Positions 10,971-23,375 are shown, counted from the stretch's first letter. The stretch is DNA of 64,000 bases from Muscardinus avellanarius (GCA_963383645.1 OY726563.1:37827331-37891330); one strand, 5' to 3'. Numbers and translations are program-made. The notes: generated from the sequence alone by a model not told the origin.

Positions 10971-12081
10971 ACAAATGTGACATACTCCTCTGTGTCTTTT
11001 CAGACCACAATGGAATGAAACAAGAAATCAACTATAAGAAGACCCAGAGTAACCACAGAAACATGTGGAGACCGAATACCACACTGCTGAATAAGGAATG
11101 TGTCATTGAAGAAGATAGGGGTGAAATTAAGAAATTCCTAGAAACAAATGAAGATAGAGACACAACTGTATGTTAGAACCTTTGTGAAACCTTGAAGGCA
11201 GTATTAAGAGGAAAATTCATAGTACTGAGTGCCTATATAAGAACATAAAATACCAAATAACCTAATAACATACTTCAAAGCCCTTTAAAACACAGGAAGA
11301 ATCTAACCTCAAAGCCAGTAGAACACAGAAAATTATTGAAATCAGAACAGAAATCAATGAAGTAGAGAATAAAAAAAAATACAGAAAAACCAACAAAACC
11401 AAAATCTGGTTTCTAGAAAAAAATAAACAAGATAGACAAACCATTTGCCAACCTAACCAAAAGATAGAATCAATCCAAATCACTAAAGGGATAAAAAAGG
11501 AAATATTATCACAGACAGCAATTAAAGAGATTGAGGAAGCAATAAAAAGTCTACCATCAAACAAAAGCCCAAGAACAGATGGTTTCCCAAGTGAATTTTA
11601 TAAAGCCTTTATAGAAGAGCTAATCCCAATATTCCTCAATATATTCCATAAAATAGAAAGAAATGGGACTCTCCCAAATACATTCTATGAAGCTAACATC
11701 ACATTAATACCAAAACCAAATAAAGACAGCTCAAGAAAAGAAAATTATAGGCCTATATTATTGATGAACTTAAGACATACAACTGCGAAATAAAATACTA
11801 GCAACATGCATTCAAAACCACATCAAGAAAATCACACACCAAAACCAAGTAGGGTTCATCCCACGGATACAAGGCTGGTTCAACACACGAAAAACAACCC
11901 ATGTAATTCATCACATAAACAGAACCAAAGACAAAAATCATATAATCATTTCAACAGACACTGAAAAAGCATTTGACAAAATCCAACACCAATTTATGCT
12001 AAAAGCACTGCAGAGGATCAGAATTGAAGAAACATATCTCAACATCATAAAGGCAGTATACTAAAGGCCACCGGCAACATC

Positions 12082-12297
12082 ATTTTTTTTTTTTTTTTGG
12101 TGGTACTGGGGGTGGAACCCAGAGGCTTTCTACCTCCGGGCTATACTCCCAGACCTTTTTATATTTTATTTGGAAACGGTCTCACTAAGTTGCTGAAAGC
12201 CTTACTAAGTAGCTGAGGCTGGCTTCGAACCCGTGCGATCCTCCTGTCTCAGCCTCCCAAGCATGGGGATTACAAGCATGCGCCACCACGCCCGGCA
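12082..12297 (-). mobile_element. B1-ID SINE in L1 with target duplication
   Basis: Antisense dimer between two copies of GCAACATCAT (about 12072-12081 and 12298-12307). L1 ORF2 text continues on both sides. Confidence 0.9.
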
Positions 12298-12691
12298 GCA
12301 ACATCATATTAAAGGGGGGAAAAACTGTGAGAATGCCCCCTAAAATAAGAACAAGGATGTCTATTTATCACTTCTCTTCAATATAGTACTTGAGATTCTA
12401 GCTAGAGCAATAAGGCAAGAGAAGGAAATCAAAGGAGTACAAAGAAAAGAACTAAAACTATTGTTATTTGCAGATGACATGATACTATACTTAGAAAATC
12501 CAACAAACTCAATAAAAAAGTTTATAGAACTGACCAACAAATTCAGCAACATGTCTGGATAAAAAATACAAAATCAATGTTAAAAAAATCAGAAGCTTTC
12601 CTGTTTGCCAACCATAAATCCACTGAAAAAGAAATCCATAATATACTTCCACTCAGGATACCCCACAAAGAAATAAAATAAAATACTTGGG

Positions 12692-12898
12692 GCCGGGCAT
12701 GATGGTGCACCTTGTAATCCCAGCATTCGAGAGGCTGAGACAGGAGGACTGTGGGTTCGCAGACAGCCTTAGCTACTTACTGAGGCCCTCTGCAATTTAG
12801 TGAGCCCCTGTTTCAAAATAAAGAATACAAAATAGGGCTCAGGATATAGCTCGGAGGTCTAATGCCCCTGGGTTCCATCCCCAGACCCACAAAAAAAG
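12692..12898 (+). mobile_element. B1-ID SINE in L1 with target duplication
   Basis: GGCCGGGCATGATGGTGCAC start. The L1 text AATACTTGG precedes it and AAGTACTTGGG follows it. Confidence 0.85.
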
Positions 12899-13199
12899 TA
12901 CTTGGGAATAAACTAATCAAGAAGGTAAAAGACCTCTATAAATAAAATTATAAAACACTGAAAAAAATAAATAGAAGAAGACCTTAGAAGATGGAAAAAC
13001 ATTCCATGTTCTTGGATAGGCAGAATAAATATCAAAATGGCCATTCTTCCAAAAGTAATCTACAGTTTCAATGCAATGCCCATTAAATTATCAAGGTCAT
13101 TCCTCACAGATATAGAAAAACCAGTCCTTAAATTCATTTGGAACAACAAAAAACCAGAATAGCCAAAGTAGTTCTCAGAAACAAAAACCATGCAGGAGA

Positions 13200-13439
13200 G
13201 CCATGCATGGAGGCACACGCTTGTAATCCCTGCATTTGGGAAACTGAGACAGGTGGATCTTGGTTTGTGGACAGCCTCATCTACTTAGGCCCTTTGCAAC
13301 TCAGTGAGATCCTGTTTCAAAATAAAGAATAAAAAATAGGGATGGGGCTGTAGCTCGGAGGTAGAATGCCCCCCGGTTCCATCCCCAGTACTGCAAAAAC
13401 ACACACAAAAAAAAACAAAAACAAAAATAAAAACAAAAC
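13200..13439 (+). mobile_element. B1-ID SINE in L1 with target duplication
   Basis: Dimer with a long CAAAAA-rich tail between ATGCAGGAGA at 13190-13199 and 13440-13449. Confidence 0.85.
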
Positions 13440-14929
13440 ATGCAGGAGAAATCACAATACCTGACTTTAAAGTATACAACAAAACCATAGTAATAAAAAC
13501 GGCATGGTACTGACACAAAAACAGATACATAGACCAATGGAGCAGAATAAAAGATGCAGAAACAAATTTGCACACTTACAGCCAATTGACTTTGAAGAAA
13601 GGGGCCAAAAACACATACCGGAAAAAAGATAGCCTCTTCAACAAATTGTGTTGGCAAAACTGATTAACCATATGCAAAATTAGAAATAAACTCCACTTTC
13701 TCACTTTGCACAAGAGTCAATTCAAGATGGATCAAAGACTTGGAAATTAGACCAGAGACTTTGAGGCTCCTTGAAGGGGGCATAGGTCCAACACTTTAAC
13801 ACATAGGCACAGGTAAAAACTTCTTCAACAAGACTTCCAAGGTACAAGAAACTAAAAGTGGATCAATATGTGGGATTGCATTAAACTAAAGAGCTTCTGT
13901 ATGGCAAAGGAAACTATCAAGAACCTCAACCAAGAGCCAAAAGAATGGGAAATTTTTGCCACTTACTCCTCCAATAGAGAACTAATATCTAGAATATACA
14001 AAGAACTCAAGGAACTCAGCATTAAGAAAATAACCCAATCAAAAAATAGACACTTCATAAGAGAAGAAATGCAAATGGCCAATATGCATGAAAAAACGCT
14101 CAACATCATCAACAATCAGAGAGATGCAAATCAAAACTACCCTGAGATTTCACCTAACTCCAACTAGGATGGTAATCATTCAAAACACAAACAGCAACAG
14201 ATGCTGGCGAGGATGTGGAGAAGTGGGAGCTCTAATACATTCTTGGTGGGATTGCAAATTAGTTCAAACACTTTGGAAAACAGTACGGAGAATCCTCAGA
14301 AGAATGGGAATGAACTTGCCATTTGATCCAGCAATACCACTTCTGGGTATCTACCCAAAAGATAGGAAGCCAAACTACCAAACTAATGCATACCTATGTT
14401 CATAGTTGTACAATTCACCACTGCCAAACTATGGAACCAGCCAAGATGTCCATTAACAGATTAATAGATTACAAAACTATGGGATATAGACACAATGGAA
14501 TTTTAATTAGCCATAAAGAAGAACAAAATTATGCTATTTGTGGGGGAAATGGACAGAACTGGAAAACATTATACTAAATGAGATTAGCCAGTAACAAAAA
14601 GTAAAAATTCAGATGTTCTCTCTAATATGTAGAAGCTAGGGAGAAAAAGAATCCTAAGAGGAACTCTAGACAAGAAAGGAGAAACCACAAATGAGCAAAT
14701 AAGGTGACCTGAGGGGGATGGGAGGTGGGAAGAGGGAAATTCCCTAATGTACATGAGGTACTTCAACAAACATTTCAAAGTCAATCACTAAGCCAAACAT
14801 GAGGAGGGAGGAGGGAATGGGGTTGGAATTGGGGAAGGGATAAATGAGTGAGTTGTATATGCCTCTATCATCTTTTACCCACTAAGATGTATGACTACAA
14901 TTCACCAATAAAATTTTTAAAAATATAGT

Positions 14930-15035
14930 CAGATTTATCACTTTTCAGTATCAAATTTTCTTTATATTTGTTATATATTCTGTTGCTGCTTTGAGAAATC
15001 CATCCTAATAAAATAATAAAGCATTCTTCTATATT
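14930..15035 (-). mobile_element. Old L1 3'-region, antisense, right part
   Basis: Continuation of the antisense L1M sequence after the nested L1; the text runs on from the 10200 breakpoint. Confidence 0.55.
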
Positions 15036-15042
15036 CCCACTT

Positions 15043-15217
15043 TGGAGTAGGTACTGGAGATTGAATCCAGGGGCTTTCTATCTCCAAGCTACAACTCCAG
15101 CCTTATTCTATTTTTAATTTTGAATCAAAGTCTCAGTTATGCTGGTCTTTTACTTGTGATCTTCCTCTCAGTCTCCCAAGTGCTAGTATTATTGGTGTGC
15201 ATAATTATACCAGGCTT
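15043..15217 (-). mobile_element. B1-ID SINE, old
   Basis: Antisense dimer from GTAGGTACTGGAGATTGAAT to ATTATACCAGGCT. Confidence 0.7.
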
Positions 15218-15409
15218 ATATTGTCATCTTAAAAACATAAACCATCTTCAAAAAAGAAAATTTTCGTACATGAGCAGTATATCGAGAAATGAACCTGCCT
15301 GCATATGGAAATTTGGTATATATGTGGCATCTTATTATAGTGAAGGAAAGATGGACTTTTAATAAAGAGTATTAGAATAATTTGTTAGTTGTACAGAAAA
15401 AGATAAAGC

Positions 15410-15903
15410 AGTATTGGATATATTCAAAGCAGGAGACTTAATAGGAGTTAAATATTAAGCCATACATGTCTAGAAGAAATCACAGGTGAATTCTTCTACA
15501 ATGCAGGAGTACAAAAAGCTTTCCTATTTAGGACTCAAAAATCAGAAGCAAGAAAGGAAACATTGCTAAATTTGATCACAGGAATTCGTTAAAACTGCAT
15601 GCAAACAAACACACACACAATAAACCAAGAAAAACAACAAATGGCAAAACTGGAAAAATATTTGCAACTTGTATCATGAAGGTTTGATTCCTTTATTTAT
15701 TTAAAAGTGGAGAACAAAAAGGCCATCTACTCTATAGAAAAAAATGAGAAAAAGAAATGAACACATATTTCAAGAAAAAGAAATGCAAATGGCTTTAAGC
15801 ATATGAAAAGATGCTCAACCTGCTGGTAATAAAAGATGCAAATTAAAGTTACACTAAGATACCATTTCTCATCTATCAGATTGGCAAAATCCAAAAGTTT
15901 AAT
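15410..15903 (+). mobile_element. Old L1 ORF2 3' fragment
   Basis: AAGAAATGCAAATGGCTTTA ... AGATGCAAATTAAAGTTACA ... ACCATTTCTCATCTATCAG is L1 ORF2-end text in sense. The left edge is uncertain. Confidence 0.6.
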
Positions 15904-16382
15904 AACATGCTCACTAGAGCCTCTAGTACAATGTTGAATAGAAGTGGTTAAAATAGATTTTCTGGTCTCATTCCAAATGCACTCAGAATTTCACCATTAA
16001 GTATGATGCTAGCTGTAGGCTTTTTGCAGAAACCTTTTAGCAGATTGCAGATGTTCCCTTCTATTCTTGGTTTATTGAGTCTATGTTTTTATCATAAATA
16101 ATTGTTTAATTTTATTTAATGCTTTTTTCTGTATCTCTGAGTGAGTGTATGGCCTTTTTCCTTTATTTCATTAATGGGGTAAAATGAATTGATTTTCAAA
16201 TGTTAAGTGCATCTTGCATTCCTAAAATAAACCCCACTTGTGTATGATGTAATGTCCTTTTTATGTATTATTGGATTTCATTTGAATATTTTCCTACAAT
16301 TTTGGAGTAGGAGTTCATGGGAGATATTAGCCTTTAATTTTCTTCTTGTTAGGTTTTGTTCTGAAAGAGAAATGATGGCTTC
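15904..16382 (-). mobile_element. Old L1 ORF2 fragment, antisense
   Basis: Antisense ORF2 RT-region text (for example TTAAGTGCATCTTGCATTCC) runs to the SINE at 16399. It directly abuts a sense L1 piece; the order does not fit simple twin priming, so two separate fragments are likely. Confidence 0.65.
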
Positions 16383-16398
16383 ATATTTCTGCTTTTTT

Positions 16399-16600
16399 GT
16401 GTGTGGGTCTGGAGATGGAACCCAGGGGCATTCGACAACCAAGCTACACCCCCTGTCCTAATTTTTATTCTTTATTTTGAAACAGGGTCTCACTAAGTTG
16501 CAGAGGGCCTAAGTAGCTGAGGCTGTCCACGAACCATGATCCTCCAGTCTCAGTCTCCCAAATGCTGGGATTACAAGCGTGCACCACCACACCCGGCTGA
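16399..16600 (-). mobile_element. B1-ID SINE at the 3' edge of chimeric copy A
   Basis: Antisense dimer ending CACCACACCCGGCTG. It sits between the L1 target duplication at 16383-16397 and a third, mutated copy of that sequence at about 16604-16617, so it inserted after the L1. Confidence 0.85.
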
Positions 16601-16607
16601 TAATATT

Positions 16608-19450
16608 TCTTTTTTTCTAATTTTTTTTATTGGTGCACTGTATTCATACATCATAATGGGATAGAAACTTGTGTAGACATACATGCACATATTGCTCAGT
16701 TAGCCCCTACCCAATCCCCACCCCATTCCCTCCCCATCCCTCTTTCCCATGCTTGGCTTAATGGTTGACATCTAATATTATAGCAATTTATCCAAAATTA
16801 ACATTGATAATCTCACATAACAGATTCATTTGTCTGATATCAAACTTTTGATCACTTAGAGATAACATTTCAGTATTTCTATTTGCTTTCTTTCTTACCA
16901 GAGGAAAAGAAACTATTGTACATTTATTTTTTTCAGAAAAAAATCTATCCTAACATGAAATATAAACTCTAAATACCCAAAAGACTCTTGAAAAAGAACA
17001 AAGCTAGAAGATGTACGTTTTCTGATTTCAAATGTTATAGAACTACAATAATTGAAACAATGTAGTACTGCTATAAAGGCAGATATATAAACCAGTGGAG
17101 TAAAATAAAAAGCCTAGAAATAAATTCTTCCATATATGGTCAAGTTATTTTTGACAAAGTTTTCAAGAACATTTGGTGAAGGAAATAATAATCTTTTCAC
17201 TAAATATTTTTGAAAAATAATAATTACATGAAAAAGAATAAAATTGGACCCTTACCTAACACCATATACAAATATTAACTCAAAATAGATAAAAGACCTA
17301 AGTGTAAATCTTAAGACTATAAACTTTTAGAAGAAAACCTGGGTCATAACACTTCACAACATTGAAATTGGCAGTGATTTCTTGGATATGATTTCAAAGG
17401 CACAGGCAACAAAAGAATAAACAAATTTCCTAAAAAATAAAAAAATACTGTACATCCAAAGACAATGTAAACAGAGTTAAAAGTTACTGATAGAATGGGA
17501 TAAAATATTTCCAAATGCTATATCTGAAGATATATTAATATTCCAAATAGAAATCCTAAAAATTAGCAACAATAAAAGCAAACAATACAATTTAGAAATA
17601 CAATTTAGAAATAGGTAAAAGACTGAAATACATAATGAATCTCCAAAGATTTTAACCTATAAACACATGAATATATTCTTCTTTGCTTAGGTGTCTGCTG
17701 GATGGAAAATCTTGTTTCTCTGGTTCTGGTGTGTGTTACCTATTACTCTAGAGCTGGTTTTGAAGACACAAATTCCTTGAGTTTCTGTTTGTCATGGAAG
17801 CTTCTTATTTCCCCATCTAATTTGGTAGATAGTTTTGCTGGGCAGGAAATTTTTGGCTGGAAGTTGTTTTCTTTCAGAGTTTGGAATATGTTACTCCAAG
17901 CCCTTCTGGCTTTCATGACTTGGTTTGGGAAGTCTGGAATGATTCTAATTCGTTTGCCTCTGAATATCACTTGGCCTTTTGTTTTTGTTGCCTTTAAGAT
18001 TCTCTGCTTGGCTTCTACATTGGTCATTTTGACAATTATGTGGCGTGAGGATCCTCTTCTCTGATCCTGTCTAAAGGGAGTTCTATAAGTTTCCTGGACC
18101 TGTGTATTGACCTCTTGCTCTATGTTTGGAAAATTTTCTGCTATTATTTCTTTGAAGAGATTATTGATCCCTTTGGTTTCACCTTCTTTTCCCTCCTCTA
18201 TTCCGATTATTCTTAGGTTAGCTCTCTTAGATTCTTCAATGTCAGATTCCTGCTGTCTGATTTTTTTTCTAAGTTAGAAATTATGCATTCATTTTTGGAG
18301 TGATCATCTTCTAGGAGCAAAATTTTATTCTCCATGTGGTCTAATCGATTGTTTATACTTTGAATTGAGACCTTTACCTCAATGATTGCATCCTTCATTT
18401 CTTTTATACTCTCTCTAAATTCTTTTTGAAAGTCCTGTATTATTTCTACAGTTATATTCCTGATTTGATCTTCTGGAGATCTCTGAATTTCTGTGTTATC
18501 AGGTTCTGATAATATGGGGTTGTTGGCATTCATTGCTCTATTGTTGTTCCTCTTTCCCATGATTTCAGAATTTTGTGCCTTCCCTGGGTCACTACGACTT
18601 CACTTAGGGTGCTCTGTATCTCAAGTCTGTTGTAATCTCAGCTGCCACTACTCCTTTACTGGGTTGTATCGCAAAGTGTAATACCCAGGAAGTTAATTGA
18701 GGCTGCATGAGACCGTGGGGGTGCCGGGCTGGGCATTTTCCCATGGGGAGCTGCAACTAGGGTGTGGTATCTCTGCCACTGCTACTCCTTCACTGGGTTG
18801 GACTGCAAAATATCTGACCCAAGGAGATTATCAAAGCTACGCAAGTCCCTGGAAGTACAGTACAGAGATTTCTCCTTTAGGGACCACAATTTTACTCACG
18901 GTTATTGTGTGCGCAGATCTCGAGCTGTGGCGGGGCATGGTGAACTCGCTGTTGCTGCTGGCAATATGGCGCTGCTGTCACGCCCTAGGCCATGAGGCTG
19001 GTGCTGCTGGCAATATGGCACCGCTGCCATTCCCTCGGCCGTGAGGCTGGCGTATTTCTTTTCTGGTTTTGAGCTCCATTCTGTGTCCCTGAAAGATGTG
19101 ATGAGCTTGGCCACTGGGAGTTTTAGACGTTCATTGCGCTGAAAGAACTGCTGAATTACACCCAAATGATCTGCTGCTGCTCACTTCAGCTCCTTGTTTA
19201 CCTTTCATCTCTGGAGCCTGGTGCTGTGAGGGAAGGTGGCACCAGCGCGGCTCTGCTGCCGCATTGCGGGCTTGATTTCTGGTCTCTGGTTGTTCTTCTA
19301 GTCTTTTGTTCCTCTGTCCCTTGTGTTTACATTTTTTATTTCTCTGCTGATGGTATTTTCTGGCTATGAAAAGTGCTGATTTTGTGGCAATAGAGATTGA
19401 GTTTTAGCAGGACTCATAAACGCTGCTTTTCTTGGTCACCATCTTCCTGG
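16608..19450 (-). mobile_element. Chimeric HAL1-like L1, copy A (same architecture, minus strand)
   Basis: Read on the minus strand: the 5' end at about 19450 carries AAGATGG (YY1-like, as at L1 5' ends), then a 5'UTR with two about 50-bp units around 18950-19050, ORF1 from 18560 to a TAA near 17690, inverted ORF2 sequence to about 16775, the 3'UTR (GGCTTAGTGGTTGAC-type start in reverse, CACCAATAAA end), and poly(A) at 16608-16630. A 15-bp target duplication ATATTTCTGCTTTTT occurs at 16383-16397 and 19455-19469; an antisense SINE later inserted next to the left copy. Confidence 0.85.
17690..18560 (-). pseudogene. L1 ORF1, copy A, frameshifted
   Basis: Starts MGKRNNNRAMNANNP at 18560, continues through the coiled coil ([20 protein letters not shown]), then loses frame near 18230-18270. 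The RRM/CTD part reappears in another frame ([16 protein letters not shown]..., ending SSKPALE) between 18027 and 17743. The terminal stop (FHPADT then TAA) sits at the same place as in copy B, just before the inverted module. Confidence 0.8.
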
Positions 19451-19485
19451 AAGTATATTTCTGCTTTTTAAAAATTCTTTGCTAA

Positions 19486-19738
19486 GGCAACCTAACTGTG
19501 GGGATGGGAGGAGGGGAGAAGGAAACTCTTGAAAGTACACAATGTACTAATTCATATCATAGTCAACCACTAAGCCAAGCATGAGAGGGAGGGATGGGGA
19601 GGGAGTGGGGTGGGGACTGTGCAGGGGCTGGCTGGGTAATGTGTGCATTTATGTCTACACAAGTTTTTTGCTTCGTCATGATGTATAAATACAATGCACC
19701 AATAAAAATTTTAAAAATTAAAATATAAAATAAAAATA
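19486..19738 (+). mobile_element. Short L1 3' end with target duplication
   Basis: A 3'UTR-only insertion (GTCAACCACTAAGCCAAGCA, purine tract, CACCAATAAAAATT tail) flanked by AAAATTCTTTG at 19471-19481 and 19739-19749. It landed just outside the 5' end of chimeric copy A. Confidence 0.85.
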
Positions 19739-19774
19739 AAAATTCTTTGTAAAAGCTTAAAATAAGAGTAACAT

Positions 19775-19990
19775 AGCCGGGTATGGTGGCGCATGCATGT
19801 AATCCCAGCATTTGGGAGGCTGAGATAGGAGGATCCGGTTTTGTGAACAGCCTCAGCTACTTGGTGAGGCCCTTTGCATCTCTCTGAGATCCTGTTTCAA
19901 AATAAAGAATAAAAAAAAATAGGGCTAGAGGTGTAGCTTGGAGGTAGAATGCTCCTGTGTTCCATCCCTGTTACTGAAAGAAAGGGAAAA
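19775..19990 (+). mobile_element. B1-ID SINE
   Basis: AGCCGGGTATGGTGGCGCAT ... GGGCTAGAGGTGTAGCTTGG, A-rich end. Confidence 0.85.
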
Positions 19991-20714
19991 AAAAGAATGA
20001 CATTGTTTTTAAATGCTTGGAAGAATTAACCATTAAAGCCATCTGGGCCTGGAGTTTTCTTTAGGAGAAGCTTTATATTATGATTTCAGTTTTAATAACA
20101 GATAAGGATCTCTGGATTTTATTCAGATTTTCTATTTCTTATTGAATAAATTTAGGTAAATGAAGTTTTTGAAAAATGTGCCTATTCCATGCAGTTTCAT
20201 ATCTTATCTTTCCTGTACTATCTAAAACTAACCAAATAGTTACTGAGAAATTTTTTTCTAAAATAATTCAAGCTTATAAATGATTTGCTCAAGAACAAAA
20301 TTAACTTAGAACATGGCTATTTTGTAACACCAAATGAAATAATAAATCTAGGCAGAGCTTGTTAATGGTTGCTCAAAACAGTGTTATAAGCTGGTGCGAA
20401 ACTTTATAATAGCCAACTTAGGAACACATTACCTGAAGCCACTGATTAATCTTAGTATCCCCCAAAGAGAAATAACCAGCCATTATGTGTCATTTCTTGT
20501 GACACAAAATTAAGTACAAATCATTACCTGTGGATTGTTCTTGCAAAAAAAAAAATTAAACCTGATTATCTGTAGAACTACCAGTTTATAGGTGATAAAA
20601 GGGACAAAGGAACGTGTTAACATCACAAAGATGCGATCAGAGATCAGAGATATACAAAATAAAGGTACTACCTGACCTGATTTCTTGAACAGCAAAATTA
20701 TAAGGGCAATTGGA
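19991..20714. other. Unassigned intergenic sequence
   Basis: AT-rich. The start (GGAAGAATTAACCATTAAAG, CATCTGGGCCTGGAG) resembles very old antisense L1 text. Nothing else is recognised. Confidence 0.35.
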
Positions 20715-20920
20715 GTGTGATGGCTCATACTTGTAATCTCAGTACTTGAGCGGCTGAGACAGGAGGATTGCAGGTTCGAGACAGGAGGATTGCAAGTTTG
20801 AGGAATGCCTCAGCAACCTAGTGATACCCTATTTCAAAAAATTTTTTTAAATAGGCTGAAGGTATATCTTAGAGGTAGACTACCCCAGGTTCAATCCCCA
20901 GTACCACAAAAAAGGTAGAA
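20715..20920 (+). mobile_element. B1-ID SINE with an internal 22-bp duplication
   Basis: GAGACAGGAGGATTGCA occurs twice in tandem (from about 20756 and 20778) in the B1 half. Confidence 0.75.
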
Positions 20921-21224
20921 AGGGTAAAAAGAACATGAGTCCAATAAGTTAAAAGAGAATTATCAAACCTAACAACAACCAAAAACAATGTATGGACCAC
21001 GTCTAGATAATAATTTTTAAAAATCAACAGTAATAAAACAAAACATTTGAGATTATTGAGAAACTGAAATAATAAGATATTTGATACTATTAAGTGACTG
21101 TTTCATTACTTTTGGTGTGATGACAATAATAATCGTTTTTTAAAAAGAATTCTTATCTTTTATAGATGAACACTGAAATATTTACTAGTAAAATGATATA
21201 TCTTTGAGTACACCCCAAAACAAA

Positions 21225-21395
21225 CTGGGTACTTGGTTAGGGGTAGTGGGGGCATATAGGTGAAATAAGTTTAGCCATGTGAAATAAGATTAGCCATGTG
21301 TTGATAATTATTGAAGCTGAGTGATGAGTTCATAGAATTTTATTATTATTATGCTTGTATACATATCTAGACATTGTCATAATAAAGTTTTCAAA
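21225..21395 (+). mobile_element. Old L1 3' end
   Basis: TTGATAATTATTGAAGCTGA ... TTCATAGAATTTTATTATT ... CATAATAAAG is L1M 3' terminal text. Confidence 0.6.
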
Positions 21396-21837
21396 AACTG
21401 TCACAGTGCTGGGAAACAAAGGTGCCATTCACAGACAAAATTTGGTGAAATTCAGGACATTTGAAACAGATGGCATCAGTCTGGAAGAGAAACCAGAAGC
21501 CAGGAAACCACAGATCAAGCCATAAGAAGTGTTCTTGCCAAAGAAGCCTTGAAGAAAGGTTGATGGGGATGGATGGATGTCCAAAGTTATATCTTTTCAA
21601 AACTTACTGGCATTAAGTAGAGACAAATGGACTGCTTTCTTTCCACTCTGGCTTTACCTGACCAGAAGTGTTGGCAGGAAAAAATCCATGTACTCTAAAG
21701 AAATTGGTCCTAATGAGGGTGTCAAAACCTGAGAAAGGAGAGTTGATACTATTCCAGGGGCAGGGAACAGAAAACAGAAAATGGCTCTAGTCCCTTAGTT
21801 CTACAGTAGGTCCTCCTCCTTCAAATTGTGCTTGTTG

Positions 21838-22045
21838 TCAGGCATGAAGATGCACACTTGTAATCCCAGTATTTGGGAGGCTGAGACAGTAGGATCGCAG
21901 GTTCGTGGCCAGCCTCAGCAACTTGTGAGGCCCTCTGCAACTTAGTGAGACCCAGTTTCAAAATAAAGAATAAAAATTCAGACTAGGGGTGGGGCTCAGA
22001 GGTAAAATGCTCCTCAGTTCAATTCCCAGTGCCCCCCCACAATTT
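21838..22045 (+). mobile_element. B1-ID SINE
   Basis: CAGGCATGAAGATGCACACT ... TTCAATTCCCAGTGCCCC. Confidence 0.8.
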
Positions 22046-22339
22046 TGCTTGCGTCTGCCCCCCCGTACAAAGAAGCCCTTCTGCTGTTAAACATCTTGTC
22101 TTAAAAGAGCCTATGCCCAACCCTCCTCTTCAGTGATAAAGATTCACAGAAGCTAGGAGGATTGGGGAGATGTTGGCTGAAGGATACAAAATTTCAGTTA
22201 AAAAAAGCTTTTTGAAAGAGAAAGTTCAAGAGCTCTATTGTACTATATATTTGACTATAGTTAAAAACAATGAATGCAGGAAAATTACGATGAGTAGATT
22301 TCAAGTGTTCCCCCCCACACACACACATGCACAAATGTT

Positions 22340-22510
22340 AAGCCAGGCATGGTGGCACACGCTTGTATTCCCTGCGCTTGGGAGGCAGAGACAGGAGGAT
22401 CGTGCAGGTTCGACCCTGTTTCCAAATAAAAAATATAAAATAGGTCTGGGAGTGTAGCCCGGAGGTAGAAGGGTTTCCAGGAACCCCAGTACCACCAAGA
22501 AAAAAAAAAG
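22340..22510 (+). mobile_element. B1-ID SINE, short subtype
   Basis: As the hairpin subtype, but the centre is deleted: GCAGGTTCGACCCTGTTTCC joins directly. Confidence 0.8.
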
Positions 22511-22594
22511 TTAAGTATGTGAGGTAATATACATGTTAATTAATTCAATTTAGCTACTTCACAATGTCGCTTTACAGTGGAGAAACATGCTAAA

Positions 22595-22950
22595 CAAGAC
22601 CATAGCCAGGTAATCGAGGAAACATTCTCACTGCTGTGACAAAAAAAAACTGACCACACAACTTAGAGGGAGGAAGATTTATTTGCTCACAGTATTAGAG
22701 ATTTCAGAGTTTCAGTCCATATCAGGCCAGGTCTGCAAAGCTCAAGGCATAGTGATGGGAAGCAAAGAGAGGGAGAGAGCAAGGGCTCTGCTCTCACATC
22801 ATGGAGGCTGGAAGCCAGAGAGAGCAAGAGACTATATAAAATCCCCAAAGCCACACTCCCAGGGACCTCTCCTCAGCAACCAAGCCCTGCTTCCAACATT
22901 GCTGCCTTATTTTACTGAGGGGAACATTCTAAATCTAGACCATTAAGCTC
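22595..22950 (-). mobile_element. MaLR-type LTR (MLT1/MST-like), antisense
   Basis: Antisense text CACTGCTGTGACAAAA ... AGATTTATTTGCTCACAGTA ... TCACATCATGGAGGCTGGAA follows the pattern of ERVL-MaLR LTRs. Diverged, no coding sequence. Confidence 0.6.
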
Positions 22951-23109
22951 CCCCAAAATTCCTAATAACAGTATAATTATGAAAAAAATTAAAATTCTAG
23001 TAGGATATTCTGTAATATATCTGATCAGTATTCCTCAAAACTGTCAAGAGTCATTGAAAGCAAGGGAAGTTTGAGCAGTTGTCACAGCCAAGAAACTAAG
23101 AGAGACATG

Positions 23110-23375
23110 ATAACTAAATGCTATATGATATTCTGAATAGACTCCTGGGACAGAAAAAGAACATTAGGTAAAAGCTAAATCCAAATATAGTATGGACCTC
23201 AGCTTATAATAATGTATCTGTACTGGTTCATTACTTATGACATATGTACCAGGATAATGTAAGATATTAATAGTAGAGAAAATATATGTGAGTCTGAGCA
23301 AGAATATATGCCAAGTTTCAGTACTATCTACTCAGTTTTTCTATGCATCTAAAACCATTCTAAAAAATAAAGCCT
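23110..23375 (+). mobile_element. Old L1 3' end
   Basis: ACATTAGGTAAAAGCTAAAT ... TTCATTACTTATGACATATG ... AAAACCATTCTAAAAAATAA parallels the fragment at 9430-9665. Confidence 0.6.

Larger units (their letters stand above)
10206..14928 (+). mobile_element. 5'-truncated L1 (ORF2 to 3'UTR), hit by several SINEs
   Basis: Begins inside the endonuclease part of ORF2, runs through the RT domain (at about 12460-12510 the DNA reads [18 protein letters not shown]) and the C-terminal cysteine region ([20 protein letters not shown] near 14195-14260), then the 3'UTR with a purine-rich tract and CACCAATAAA end. SINEs at 10279, 10583/10722, 12083, 12692 and 13195 interrupt it. The frame is broken in many places. 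It sits inside an older antisense L1 (9690-10205 and 14930-15035). Confidence 0.9.

Noticed and set aside
15410..16382. Twin-primed (5'-inverted) old L1
   Set aside because: The order is sense then antisense on the plus strand, which does not give an inverted 5' part in either orientation; two fragments are more likely.
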